This document shows positions 47,659-56,433 of a stretch of 64,000 nucleotides of DNA, one piece after another; position 1 is the first letter of the stretch, and every line of letters begins with the position of its first letter. The notes under the pieces are model-generated. The model was not told the DNA's origin, did not search any database, and saw only the letters and a program-made list of their open reading frames with translations. This DNA is from Dyadobacter sp. 676 (lineage in GTDB: Bacteria; Bacteroidota; Bacteroidia; Cytophagales; Spirosomataceae): NCBI RefSeq assembly GCF_040448675.1, contig NZ_CP159289.1, forward strand, positions 5,005,001-5,069,000, in the 5' to 3' direction. A program made the position numbers and the translations under genes.

Positions 47659-48840
47659 TTAGATCGGGTTGGCGTGCAGCAAGCTGTCCATCGACATTTT
47701 TTGTGGTGCGATGGCCATGCCGTCGCGCAGCCTGTCCAGACCGGCGTACACGATTTTTTCTCCCGGTTTCAAGCCTTTGGAAATCACATAATAGCGTCCG
47801 CTGCGATCGGCCACGGTTACGGGACGTCCCTCGACTTTATTGCTGTCGAGCACGGTGTAAACAAACACCTTGTCCTGCAATTCGAAGGTCGCTTCCTGCG
47901 GGATCAGCACCGATTTCGCAAGTTGGCGCGGTATACGGATCCTGCCCGTGTTACCCGAGCGCAGCAGCCCGTTTCCGTTCGGGAACGTCGCACGGAAGTT
48001 AATGGCGCCCATGGTTTTATCAAACTGTCCTTCAACGACTTCCACCTTTCCTTTTTGCGGGTAGATGCTGTTGTCGGCCAGTACGAGTTCAACCGGCGGG
48101 ATGTTTTTGATCTTCTGTTCGATCGTATTACCTTCAAATTCCTGCTTGAAGTCGAGGAAATCGAGCTCGCTCATCGAGAAATACACATGGATATCCTTCG
48201 TTTCCGAAAGTACCGTCAGCGCTTCCATTGTGCCTTTGCCCACCAGGCTACCGGTTTTAAACGGAATAGTGCCGATATACCCGTCGGCAGGTGCTGTAAT
48301 GGACGTGTAGCCGAGATTGATTTTCGCGGCGTCCACAGCTGCCTGCGCCTGTGCGACATTTGCCTTGGCGGCGTCGTAAGCGGCTTTGGCGGTTTTAAGC
48401 TGAACGTCGGATACGACTTTGTTGGCTACCAGTGGCGTAAGCTTTTCGACGTTGATCGAAGCGCTTTCCAGGGCGGCTTTGGCCGATTGCAGGCTTGCTT
48501 TGGCGGTATTGAGCTGCTCGGTGTACGGACGGGCGTCGATATGGAACAGAACCTGGCCCTTGCGCACGTACGCGCCCTCGTCCACGGAAATACGGTCGAG
48601 ATAGCCATCCACCTGCGGACGGATCTCGATATCGCGGCTTCCCTGGATCGACGCCGTAAATTCCCGGTAGGAGGTTACCTGATGATCGCTAACGGTGATA
48701 ACCGGTAACGCCTGTGCGGGCGGGGCGGAGGCGGGTGCGTTGGCGGTGGATGAACCACAGCTATATATGGCTGCGGAGCCCGCGGCCAGTAATAGGAGTG
48801 CGGATAGCCTTTTTACTGTTTTTAGTTGAACGGTTTTCAT
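47659..48840 (-). CDS. RND periplasmic adaptor lipoprotein (AcrA-like)
   Basis: A 393-residue membrane fusion protein. Start at MKTVQLKTVKRLS (48840) giving a lipoprotein signal with lipobox around IYSC (cysteine near residue 28); ATGs 12 and 30 bases upstream are possible. Lipoyl half-motifs flank the helical hairpin: DGYLDRISVDEGAYVRKGQVLFHID and INLGYTSITAPADGYIGTI, with the hairpin KASLQSAKAALESASINVEKL between. The beta-barrel and membrane-proximal domains follow (KVFVYTVLDSNKVEGRPVTV, GEKIVYAGLDRLRDGM). First structural gene of the pump. A palindrome matching one before tetR lies 63 bases upstream of its start. Confidence 0.95.
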   Translation of the reverse strand: MKTVQLKTVKRLSALLLLAAGSAAIYSCGSSTANAPASAPPAQALPVITVSDHQVTSYREFTASIQGSRDIEIRPQVDGYLDRISVDEGAYVRKGQVLFHIDARPYTEQLNTAKASLQSAKAALESASINVEKLTPLVANKVVSDVQLKTAKAAYDAAKANVAQAQAAVDAAKINLGYTSITAPADGYIGTIPFKTGSLVGKGTMEALTVLSETKDIHVYFSMSELDFLDFKQEFEGNTIEQKIKNIPPVELVLADNSIYPQKGKVEVVEGQFDKTMGAINFRATFPNGNGLLRSGNTGRIRIPRQLAKSVLIPQEATFELQDKVFVYTVLDSNKVEGRPVTVADRSGRYYVISKGLKPGEKIVYAGLDRLRDGMAIAPQKMSMDSLLHANPI

Positions 48841-48902
48841 GGATGTGGACATTTTTGCGGTGATAATCAATTGTTTGCGAATAGGTAGTGAAGTTATTAT
48901 TA

Positions 48903-48915
48903 CTAACGGTGTTAG
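48903..48915. promoter_or_regulatory. TetR operator site A, between tetR and the efflux genes
   Basis: CTAACGGTGTTAG, 5-bp arms (CTAAC/GTTAG) around GGT. It differs by one base from the site upstream of tetR. It lies in the gap between the tetR stop and the adaptor start. Confidence 0.7.
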
Positions 48916-48932
48916 CCAGCGGTTAAAAAAAA

Positions 48933-49532
48933 TCAGAGATTCTTGATGAATGCGTTAAGCGTGTCGTCCATTACCTTTTTGTTCATTTGAGAGTCGTCGA
49001 TATCCGAGCAGCGCATCATAACGATGGAAATCAGACCGTGGAGTACTGACCAGAACGCGTAAATTTTGAAGCAAGTTTCCTCATCTGAAGATTTTTTATC
49101 TTTTACGATTCCCTGGATTGCCTCGCCGATGTGTTCGCGGAAGCTGTTGAACTCCGGTTTCGCCTTGCCGGGGCTTGAACAGGGCATTCCCAAACCGTAC
49201 ATGAGCTGATAGTATTCGGGATTTTTAAAAGCGAAATTCCAGTAAGTTTCGGCGTGGGCCCTTAGCCGTTCTTCCGGGTCCGCGTATTTACGCTTGTCCT
49301 TTTCCAGCAATCTATCGAGTAACCGGAAACCATCCATAGAAAGTTCAAAAAGGATCGCTTCTTTATTTTCGAAATGATCGTAGATCACCGGTACGCTATA
49401 TTCGATCGCATCGGCTATCTTCCTGATCGACAGGGATTGCCAACCTTCTTCCTTGACCAGTTGCAAAGCCACGGCCAGAATGTTGGTCCGCATATTTTCT
49501 TTCTGCCGTATTTTTCGTTCGAGGATTCCCAT
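48933..49532 (-). CDS. TetR family repressor of the efflux operon
   Basis: A 199-residue TetR regulator. DNA-binding region: NILAVALQLVKEEGWQSLSIRKIADAIEYSVPVIYDHFENKEAILFEL, close to consensus. The C-terminal ligand domain (KNPEYYQLMYGLGMP... AFWSVLHGLISIVMM) fits the WHG/TetR_C_33 type found with RND pumps. It is first in the order tetR-AcrA-AcrB-OprM on the minus strand. Two near-identical palindromes, one 18 bases before its own ATG and one before the AcrA gene, indicate autorepression plus a second repressed promoter for the pump. Confidence 0.94.
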   Translation of the reverse strand: MGILERKIRQKENMRTNILAVALQLVKEEGWQSLSIRKIADAIEYSVPVIYDHFENKEAILFELSMDGFRLLDRLLEKDKRKYADPEERLRAHAETYWNFAFKNPEYYQLMYGLGMPCSSPGKAKPEFNSFREHIGEAIQGIVKDKKSSDEETCFKIYAFWSVLHGLISIVMMRCSDIDDSQMNKKVMDDTLNAFIKNL

Positions 49533-49549
49533 GGTAATTCAAGATTTAC

Positions 49550-49562
49550 CTAACGATGTTAG
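49550..49562. promoter_or_regulatory. TetR operator site B, before tetR
   Basis: CTAACGATGTTAG, arms CTAAC/GTTAG around GAT. It lies 18 bases upstream of the tetR start codon and is the partner of site A at 48903-48915. Confidence 0.72.
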
Positions 49563-49666
49563 CAAAGGTAAGACGGCTTTTCGATAATATCAACCGCCGA
49601 CCGGTAACATACAGGTTACCTCCGCCTGTCTGATCAGGGCTTAAAAATCATGCCCGTAACAGTTTG

Positions 49667-51289
49667 TCAGCGACCGGCGGCCTGGGCAACAGGCATTTCC
49701 GTATTGCCGAAAAGTCTTTCCTCCATTTTGCGGTCGTGCCCATACACGTCCTTGCGAAATTGCAGGTTGCCGTGCTGGTCCACCCAGGACGTGAAATAGC
49801 CAATAAAAACCGGTATTTCATTCTTCCCGCGCAGCCGTACATATTTTTCCTTGCCCGCATTCATAGCCGCTGTGATTTTCTCGCTGGTCCACGTGCTATC
49901 CTTGCGCAAGAGCCATTCCGCCAGTTTTTTGGGCTCGGAAAGGCGGATGCAACCATGGCTGAACGCCCGCTGGCTTTCCTTGAAAAGGCTTTTACTGGGC
50001 GTATCGTGGAAATAAATGCTGTAACTGTTTGGAAAGAGGAATTTGACCAGCCCCAGCGAGTTGGATTTGCCCGGTTTCTGCCGCACCGAGCCACCGTTCC
50101 ACTCCATATTATGGCGTGCCAGGTAGTTACGATTTTTCTTAATTCCGGGTAAAACCTCCTTTTTGAGAATGCTCGCAGGGACATTCCAATAAGGGCTGAA
50201 CACTATCTGATTTAAAGTACCTGAAAAAATGACAGTGCTATTGGCCTCCGAACCGACCACAACGACCATATCGAATGACAATTTGCCCTGTTCGTAGGCA
50301 TGGAGCGTGAACTCGGGAATATTTACCAGAATGTAGTCGGTAGGAGGGGCCGCGGGCATCCAGCGAATGCGTTCCATATTGATGAGCATCTGGCGGATCC
50401 GGCTGGCGATGGGTACATTCAATTCCCTGAAAAATGCCGGGCCGGTAATGCCGGTCTGTTTCTGGCCGACGCGCTGCTGGAAATGCTTTACCGCGTTTAC
50501 GAGTGTGGTGTCGAAAACCGGCGTGCTATCCGGTTCGGGCAAGTCGCCCAGCAAATGCAGGCGCGTTTTCAAAGCGGTAATAAGCGTGTCGCGGTCGCCC
50601 TCGCGGAATTTCTTTTCGGTATCCACCGTGGCCGGCTCGCCGTTTTTAGTCAGGGTGTAATATTGTAACACCTTCTCTTTTAGTAAATTGTAATGCCTGT
50701 TCACCGGCTCGTAAGCCGAAAGGTTCTGTCCCTTGTTTTTCAGAAGCGAATCCAGGAAAACTTCCGGGTTCAGTTTCCGGCGCGGGATAAACCAGTTGAG
50801 CTCCTGCGTATTGATTTTATGGTCGCCGGAATAGGCACGGTCGGTGTAGCGGAAGAACTGCGCCGTCAATGCCAGTTCCGTGTCCACGACCAACGCGTTG
50901 TCGGGGCTGATCTTTTTCAGTTGCGCAAGCGAGTCGACCGCTTTGTCGAGCGACGGATCGTAAAGCGAGCTATCGCCTGAATAATGGATGTAATCGTTCC
51001 GCAAGCTCCGGAAGATCGGTACGAACTCGGCCATGCCATCCGGGAAAAACCATGCGTACTGGTAATTCCGGTGGTTGTAAAAGCTGCGTAACCGGGCGGT
51101 AAGACTGTCGTCCAGCGTATGCGCGGCCACGTAGGAAGCCAGCGCCGTTGTGTCGATAAAGAGCTCTGTAAAGGAGTTCTCGACCGTAATGGTCGTATCG
51201 CGGACAGCGATTTCGGTTTTCTTTTCGGATGTTTTGCGGCAGGCTGCGGCGAAGAGCGCCAGGGCAAGAAACAATGCGGTTTTCTTCAT
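49667..51289 (-). CDS. L,D-transpeptidase, YcbB/LdtD-like, with lipoprotein signal
   Basis: A 540-residue periplasmic peptidoglycan cross-linking enzyme. Start at MKKTALFLALALFAAAC (51289), giving a lipoprotein signal with cysteine near residue 17. Order: a helical scaffold domain (LRSFYNHRNYQYAWFFPDG), a peptidoglycan-binding-like segment (TALKTRLHLLGDLPEP... VKHFQQRVGQKQTGITG), and the YkuD catalytic domain with PYWNVPASI and the active-site motif SHGCIRLS, whose Cys is the nucleophile. This matches YcbB-type enzymes in length and order. It stands alone; the region upstream (51290-51586) contains an orphan hairpin. Confidence 0.93.
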   Translation of the reverse strand: MKKTALFLALALFAAACRKTSEKKTEIAVRDTTITVENSFTELFIDTTALASYVAAHTLDDSLTARLRSFYNHRNYQYAWFFPDGMAEFVPIFRSLRNDYIHYSGDSSLYDPSLDKAVDSLAQLKKISPDNALVVDTELALTAQFFRYTDRAYSGDHKINTQELNWFIPRRKLNPEVFLDSLLKNKGQNLSAYEPVNRHYNLLKEKVLQYYTLTKNGEPATVDTEKKFREGDRDTLITALKTRLHLLGDLPEPDSTPVFDTTLVNAVKHFQQRVGQKQTGITGPAFFRELNVPIASRIRQMLINMERIRWMPAAPPTDYILVNIPEFTLHAYEQGKLSFDMVVVVGSEANSTVIFSGTLNQIVFSPYWNVPASILKKEVLPGIKKNRNYLARHNMEWNGGSVRQKPGKSNSLGLVKFLFPNSYSIYFHDTPSKSLFKESQRAFSHGCIRLSEPKKLAEWLLRKDSTWTSEKITAAMNAGKEKYVRLRGKNEIPVFIGYFTSWVDQHGNLQFRKDVYGHDRKMEERLFGNTEMPVAQAAGR

Positions 51290-51430
51290 GTGCGAAAGGA
51301 CGTCATGGACGAAGCCAATATAAGTCTTTGCCGTTAAAAATTTCATTCAAGCCGCAGGATTATCAAAATAGGATTGCGGAACAGTCCCGGTTATCTTGTC
51401 CGCGATTTGGTTTTTTGTTGTTGATTTCTG

Positions 51431-51470
51431 CCCGGGTACCATGAAGCTGATGCATGGTCCCGGGTTTTTT
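51431..51470 (+). terminator. Strong intrinsic-terminator-like hairpin with no obvious upstream gene
   Basis: CCCGGG-T-ACCAT (51431-51442) pairs with ATGGTCCCGGG (51454-51464), with one bulge, and is followed by six T's. On the plus strand there is no gene upstream to end, since the transpeptidase gene is divergent. It may end a small RNA or act as a leader attenuator for the gene at 51587. Confidence 0.65.
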
Positions 51471-51586
51471 GTTGGCGGTTGCGAAAGGCAGATTAGATTT
51501 TTATTATAATCCATAATTCCTCTTACATGTGCTTACGATTCCCGCTTTCTTTGCGCTTATTTTTTGTACACCAATTAGACGAACTC

Positions 51587-51751
51587 ATGACGCTCCTCAG
51601 TTTTGCACTTCGGATCAAAGAAGTCAGGGATTTGCAAAATTCCTATGCTGCCACGCGCGACATCGATATCCTCGCTCGTCTGAAAGATATGGAGAAAGAG
51701 CTGGATAGGCTGATTCACAGCATTGTAGCAACACCACGTAACCCCTTCTGA
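51587..51751 (+). CDS. Small helical protein, unknown function
   Basis: A 54-residue protein starting MTLLSFALRIKEVRDLQNS, mostly charged helix with the repeating pattern RDIDILARLKDMEKELDRLIHSI, so a short helical hairpin is likely. A 20-residue in-frame extension upstream looks non-coding. I have seen similar small proteins of this pattern in related Bacteroidota but cannot name a family. No partner gene is close: the oxidoreductase start is 122 bases downstream. The upstream hairpin at 51431-51470 could control it. Confidence 0.5.
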   Translation: MTLLSFALRIKEVRDLQNSYAATRDIDILARLKDMEKELDRLIHSIVATPRNPF

Positions 51752-51873
51752 TGCCTCTTGCCGGCTACGGGAAACTCAACACTCCCCGTGGCCGGCGCTA
51801 TTCCGCACACATGGTGGGTAACATCGGCGGGTTGATAACTTTTGAGAAGTAATCAACCTGATCCGACAAACCT

Positions 51874-53187
51874 ATGACCCATTCAAGACGCAACTTCCTT
51901 ACCACCGCTTCGGCGCTTGCCGCCGGCGCCGGCCTCTCGGCCATTATCCCGTCATCCGTTTCCGCATTTGCACCAGTTTCGGCAGCCGACAAAATAAGGA
52001 TCGGCGCCATCGGTATCAATGGAATGGGCTGGGCGGATTTGAATGCAATCCTCAAAAACCAGGGCACGGAATGCGTGGCGCTTTGTGACGTGGATAAGAA
52101 TGTGCTCGACAAACGCGCGGCCGAGCTGGCAAAAGGCGGCACGAAAGTCAAGACCTACGGCGATTACAGGCAGTTGCTGGCCGACAAGGACATCGACGCG
52201 GTGGTGATCGGTACGCCCGACCACTGGCATTGCCTGATGATGGTCGAGGCTTGTCAGGCGGGGAAGGATATTTACGTGGAAAAGCCGATCGGAAATTCCA
52301 TTGCCGAATGCCGGGCGATGGTAGCCGCCCAGCAGCGCTATAACCGCGTGGTGCAGGTGGGGCAATGGCAACGCAGCCAGAAGCATTTCAGAGAAGCGAT
52401 CGATTTTGTACATTCCGGCAAGCTCGGGAAAATAAGGCTGGTGAAGGTGTGGGGCTATTTCGCGTGGGTAAACCCGATTACGAAACTGCCGGATGGTGAC
52501 CCGCCGGCCGGAGTGGATTATAAAATGTGGCTTGGACCGGCTCTGAACAGGCCGTTCAACCCCAACCGTTTTCACTTCAATTTCCGCTGGTTCTGGGATT
52601 ACGCGGGCGGGCTCATGACCGACTGGGGTGTGCATTTGCTCGATTACGCTTTGCTGGGGATGAAATCGGCCACACCCAACAGCATTATGGCCGCAGGCGG
52701 GAAGTTCGCTAACCGGGATTCCGGCGCCGAAACGCCCGACACGCTCACCACCGTGTTCGAATTCGACGATTTCAATATCCAGTGGGAACACGCCATGGGC
52801 ATCGATGGAGGCCCGTACGCACGCGAGCACGGAATCGCCTATATCGGCAACAATGGAACGCTGGTCCTGAACCGCGACGGCTGGGAAGTGATCCCCGAAG
52901 GCAAGCGAATGGAAGCCGTCGGGTTTCGGAAAGCCTCGGACAATGGGCTGGACCTGCATGCCGCGAATTTTATCGATGTCGTAAGGTCCAGGAAAATGAC
53001 CGACCTGAATGCGCCTATTCAAGTCGGCGCTGATATTGCCATATTTTCCCAAATGGGCAATATCGCCTACCGGACGGGAAAGAAAATTTACTGGGACAAA
53101 GAGAAAGGGAAATTTACCGACGGTGAGGCCAACAAGCTCATCGCCAAGGAGTATCATAATGGCTATAAGCTGCCGTCTGTTTCATAA
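51874..53187 (+). CDS. Gfo/Idh/MocA family oxidoreductase, Tat-exported
   Basis: A 437-residue NAD(P)-dependent sugar oxidoreductase. The N-terminus has a Tat signal (SRRNFLTTASALAAGAGL), common for periplasmic members in Bacteroidota. The Rossmann fold begins IRIGAIGINGMGWADLNAIL, with VALCDVD and the conserved EKPIGNSIAE containing the catalytic Lys-Pro. HWHCLMMVEACQAGKDIYVEKP and the C-terminal DWGVHLLDYALLGMK fit the family. The following gene, 16 bases downstream, encodes a secreted beta-propeller, so both may act on an extracellular sugar. Substrate unknown. Confidence 0.93.
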   Translation: MTHSRRNFLTTASALAAGAGLSAIIPSSVSAFAPVSAADKIRIGAIGINGMGWADLNAILKNQGTECVALCDVDKNVLDKRAAELAKGGTKVKTYGDYRQLLADKDIDAVVIGTPDHWHCLMMVEACQAGKDIYVEKPIGNSIAECRAMVAAQQRYNRVVQVGQWQRSQKHFREAIDFVHSGKLGKIRLVKVWGYFAWVNPITKLPDGDPPAGVDYKMWLGPALNRPFNPNRFHFNFRWFWDYAGGLMTDWGVHLLDYALLGMKSATPNSIMAAGGKFANRDSGAETPDTLTTVFEFDDFNIQWEHAMGIDGGPYAREHGIAYIGNNGTLVLNRDGWEVIPEGKRMEAVGFRKASDNGLDLHAANFIDVVRSRKMTDLNAPIQVGADIAIFSQMGNIAYRTGKKIYWDKEKGKFTDGEANKLIAKEYHNGYKLPSVS

Positions 53188-53203
53188 TTGCAATTCATAA
53201 GAT

Positions 53204-54331
53204 ATGAGGAATAGCTGTATTTTTTTGATCTGGTGCCTGCTGTTTACAATTCAGGTGGTGATGGCCCAGCCGTCCGGGAAGGCGGGCGCAACGAAGCGGT
53301 ATCTCTATGTGGCCACGCCGGGTATCCGCGATTACCTGGGTTACGGCGGCCACGGGTTGCTCGTTTTTGATATCGACAACAACCATCGCTTCGTCAAAAG
53401 GATCGCCACCCGTGGTTTGCATCCCAACGGCAAACCTTCGAACGTAAAAGGCATCGCGGTAAGCCTGCCGCTGAACAGCATTTATATCAGCACCCTCGAA
53501 GGCTTGCAACGCATCGATCTCACGACCGAAAAAGTGGTTTGGGAAGAACCGTTCGAAGGCGGCTGCGACCGGATGGCAATCTCCCCCGACGGCCGGATAA
53601 TGTACCTGCCGTCGCTGGAAAAAGGTTTCTGGAATGTGGTGAATTGTGAAACGGGCGACATTATTAAAAAGATCAACGTGCATAAGAGGGCGCATAACAC
53701 GATCTATGGGGCCGCCGGCAATGCGGTATATATGGGCGACATAGCGAGCCCATGGCTTCACATCGCCGATCCGAAGACGCACGAGCTGGTCGGTAACGTA
53801 GGGGAATTCGATAATTATGTGCGGCCATTCACCGTCAACGCGGACGAATCCCTCGCTTATGTGACGGTCGACAGCTTGCTGGGTTTCGAGGTCGGCGACA
53901 TTAAAAAAGGCACGAGAATAGCGCATATCGAAGTGCAGGGCTGGGAGCGGGGGCCTGTGCGGAGGCACGGTAACCCTAGTCACGGCATCGGCCTTACGCC
54001 CGACGAGACGGAAATATGGCTTTGCGACGGCCACAATATGCGGATGCATGTTTTCAGCGCGAAACCACCTTACCAGCAACTGACTACCATTCCGGTGCAG
54101 GATATGCCGGGCTGGGTTACTTTCAGCATGGACGGGCGCTATGCCTATCCGTCGAGCGGCGAGGTGATCGACGTCAAAACCCGCAAAATCGTGACTACCC
54201 TGACCGACGAGTTCCACAACAATGTAGCGAGTGAAAAGATGGTTGAAGTGCAGTTTACAGGCGGGAAGCTCGCACGGGCGGGCGATCAGTTCGGCGTCGG
54301 GCGCAGGGGCGCACAAACTGCGGGGAAATAA
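53204..54331 (+). CDS. Secreted YncE-like beta-propeller protein
   Basis: A 375-residue protein with a signal peptide (MRNSCIFLIWCLLFTIQVVMAQ) and a propeller repeat pattern: GHGLLVFDIDNNHRFVKRI, NSIYISTLEGLQRIDLTTEK, RMAISPDGRIMYLPSLEKG, VTFSMDGRYAYPSSG. Such YncE/40-residue YVTN-type repeats often bind ligands or partners and have no catalytic motif. It follows the Gfo/Idh/MocA gene by 16 bases. No function can be assigned beyond the fold. Confidence 0.8.
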   Translation: MRNSCIFLIWCLLFTIQVVMAQPSGKAGATKRYLYVATPGIRDYLGYGGHGLLVFDIDNNHRFVKRIATRGLHPNGKPSNVKGIAVSLPLNSIYISTLEGLQRIDLTTEKVVWEEPFEGGCDRMAISPDGRIMYLPSLEKGFWNVVNCETGDIIKKINVHKRAHNTIYGAAGNAVYMGDIASPWLHIADPKTHELVGNVGEFDNYVRPFTVNADESLAYVTVDSLLGFEVGDIKKGTRIAHIEVQGWERGPVRRHGNPSHGIGLTPDETEIWLCDGHNMRMHVFSAKPPYQQLTTIPVQDMPGWVTFSMDGRYAYPSSGEVIDVKTRKIVTTLTDEFHNNVASEKMVEVQFTGGKLARAGDQFGVGRRGAQTAGK

Positions 54332-54451
54332 CCCGGGTTTCAGGAAATTTCACAAACTGGTAATGAGCCCGGCGGAACTTGCTTTCGGCCGCAGGTCTTT
54401 TTAACTTATTCAGGATAACTGCGCCGGTGTTCGTGCGGTTATCCACGTGCT

Positions 54452-55369
54452 ATGAATGAGAGACAAAAACGGCTCAGGGAACGGCGGCTGATCAAGCTAT
54501 CGATCGTTATCGGTTCGGCATTTACGATCTGGGCCATCGTGGTCGGCATCGCCGGCGATTCCAAATCCATTATTTTCGATGCCCTTTTCTCGATGGTCGG
54601 GATCAGTCTGTCGGGGGTGTCGCTGCTGGTGAACAACTTCGTCCGCAAGCCCGACGACGACGATTTGCCGTTCGGCAGAGCGCAGTTCGAGCCGTTTTCG
54701 ATGACGCTGCAGTCGGCCGTGATCATTTTCCTCTGTTTGTATTCGCTCGCCACGTCGGTCATGGATATCATCAACGGCGGAAAGCTCGTCGAGCTCGATA
54801 TCGCATTGCCGTACCTGATCGCTTCCATCATCGGCTGTTTTTTGCTCTGGATCTATTTCAGAAGAATGGCGTTACAAATCCGCTCGGAATATGTTCGCAT
54901 AGAAGCCACCGAGTGGCAGCTCGACGCGCTCCTGAGCACGGGCGTGCTGGTAGTGTTATCGCTCGGGTACTTTTTGCGGGGTACGTCGCTGGCCTTCCTC
55001 ATCCCGTACCTCGACCCCGGAATGGTCATCGTCATTTCCATTCTTTTTCTGCGCATTCCGGTCCGGACGTTTTGGAAAAACATCCGCGAATTGCTCCAAT
55101 TCGCGCCCGACGACGAGGTGGAAGAGAAAATACATCAGGAAGCCGAAGCGATTTCGAAACGCTACGGTTTTATAGACGAATATGTGCGTGTAGCCAAAAC
55201 AGGCAGCAGCTACACCATTGAAATAGACTTCCTGCTGCCCGAAGACCTGGCGCACACGCAGGTGAAAGAGCTGGACGCGATCCGGCAGGAACTTTACGAC
55301 CGTATCAAAGGCGATTACAAAATGTGGCTCACTATTTCATTCACGACCGAGCGAAAATGGATGATCTGA
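54452..55369 (+). CDS. CDF family cation efflux transporter
   Basis: A 305-residue membrane transporter. It has a charged N-terminus, about five to six helices (LSIVIGSAFTIWAIVVGI, ALFSMVGISLSGVSLLVNNF, AVIIFLCLYSLATSVMDII, LIASIIGCFLLWIYF) and a cytoplasmic metal-binding domain (YGFIDEYVRVAKTGSSYTIEIDFLLP). The usual helix-2 HxxxD zinc site is not obvious: the segment FDALFSMVGISL keeps Asp but shows no His, so metal specificity may be non-zinc (Mn/Fe-type) or altered. The gene ends directly against the stop of the convergent AraC gene. Confidence 0.85.
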   Translation: MNERQKRLRERRLIKLSIVIGSAFTIWAIVVGIAGDSKSIIFDALFSMVGISLSGVSLLVNNFVRKPDDDDLPFGRAQFEPFSMTLQSAVIIFLCLYSLATSVMDIINGGKLVELDIALPYLIASIIGCFLLWIYFRRMALQIRSEYVRIEATEWQLDALLSTGVLVVLSLGYFLRGTSLAFLIPYLDPGMVIVISILFLRIPVRTFWKNIRELLQFAPDDEVEEKIHQEAEAISKRYGFIDEYVRVAKTGSSYTIEIDFLLPEDLAHTQVKELDAIRQELYDRIKGDYKMWLTISFTTERKWMI

Positions 55370-56344
55370 TCAAAGCCTGCCGAGCTGCATTTGCTTGGGT
55401 GTAATGCCGAATTTCCTTTTGAATGCCTGTATAAAATTACTGCTGTTGGCATAACCGACTGCCGCCGCCACTCCATCGACGGTTATGCCCGCGTCGAGCA
55501 ACAGCTGCCGGGCGTGAAGCATCCGTTTTTCATGGACCAGCTCGTATACGGTGGTATTGTATTTCAGTTTAAAGCCCTCCCGGATCTGATGTTCCGAAAG
55601 TCGCGAGCGGCTGGCGACGGCTTCCAGGGATCCGGTGGTAAGGAAATGCATGCCTAGGTACTCATATATTTCGGCGAGCTCGCGGTCGGCATCGGAACGA
55701 ACGGCGGGAGCGGCAGACTGTCCGCGGTATTGTTGCAATTGCAAAGCCAGCAATTCCAGGATTTTGCCATTCAGGTACATTTCCGACAGGTCGTCGGCTA
55801 CGGGCGCATGCAGGATGCGTTGCAAAACCGAATGCATTTCGGCACTTACCGGCGCGGCTCTTTCGAAAAGCGCCAATGGCTTCCCCTCTTCCAGGGCATT
55901 TTCAAGCTGCTTTACGGGGTTGCCGTTTTGTTGCAGGAATTGCTGCAAATGCTCTTTTTTGAGGATCAATGCGAGGTATTCGAAGCCGGTTTGCCGATTG
56001 TAGAAAATATCCGAGTCGAAGTTTTCGGAATAATAAATGTTGTATTCGGCCGGGCGCAGCGGGTGCTCGCCGGGAATGTCACGGAACCGTGCGTTCGAAT
56101 GTCCCCTCAGCTGAAAATGCAGGCTGATATGCGGGTCGCTTTTCATCCCGCGGATTTGCATATCCTGCAAGAAATCGGCCTGGAACCGGATAATTCCGAA
56201 ATTGCGGGCGTAGATATTCCTGACGCGATGGTTTACAAAGGGAATCCGCGGCGCGTGGTGTTCGAACATATCCACCGAAGGCTGCGAAAGAAACTTTCTG
56301 CCTGCGATTTCCCTGTACGATTCATTGTCAATGATATAGGCCAT
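55370..56344 (-). CDS. AraC family transcriptional regulator
   Basis: A 324-residue regulator; ATG at 56344 (MAYIIDNE), with a TTG two codons upstream as alternative. A long N-terminal sensor domain without a clear cupin (RGHSNARFRDIPGEHPLRPAEYNIYYSEN) is followed by the two helix-turn-helix units LEAVASRSRLSEHQIREGFKLKYN and VDGVAAAVGYANSSNFIQAFKRKFGITPKQMQL, the standard AraC ending. It is divergent from the epimerase gene at 56434, with 90 bases between, and convergent with the CDF gene. The epimerase could be its target. Confidence 0.92.
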   Translation of the reverse strand: MAYIIDNESYREIAGRKFLSQPSVDMFEHHAPRIPFVNHRVRNIYARNFGIIRFQADFLQDMQIRGMKSDPHISLHFQLRGHSNARFRDIPGEHPLRPAEYNIYYSENFDSDIFYNRQTGFEYLALILKKEHLQQFLQQNGNPVKQLENALEEGKPLALFERAAPVSAEMHSVLQRILHAPVADDLSEMYLNGKILELLALQLQQYRGQSAAPAVRSDADRELAEIYEYLGMHFLTTGSLEAVASRSRLSEHQIREGFKLKYNTTVYELVHEKRMLHARQLLLDAGITVDGVAAAVGYANSSNFIQAFKRKFGITPKQMQLGRL

Positions 56345-56401
56345 ACACAAATTTCAATGTTTTTATCGGCTATCCCAATATTTTTCCGGGACCAGCGCCC
56401 A

Positions 56402-56409
56402 TACCTTTG
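56402..56409 (+). promoter_or_regulatory. -7 element for the epimerase gene
   Basis: TACCTTTG fits TAnnTTTG, 25 bases before the start at 56434. The -33 position has a T-rich block near 56381 in place of a clear TTG. Confidence 0.45.
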
Positions 56410-56433
56410 CGGGAAAATTGCATTGAAAACGCC

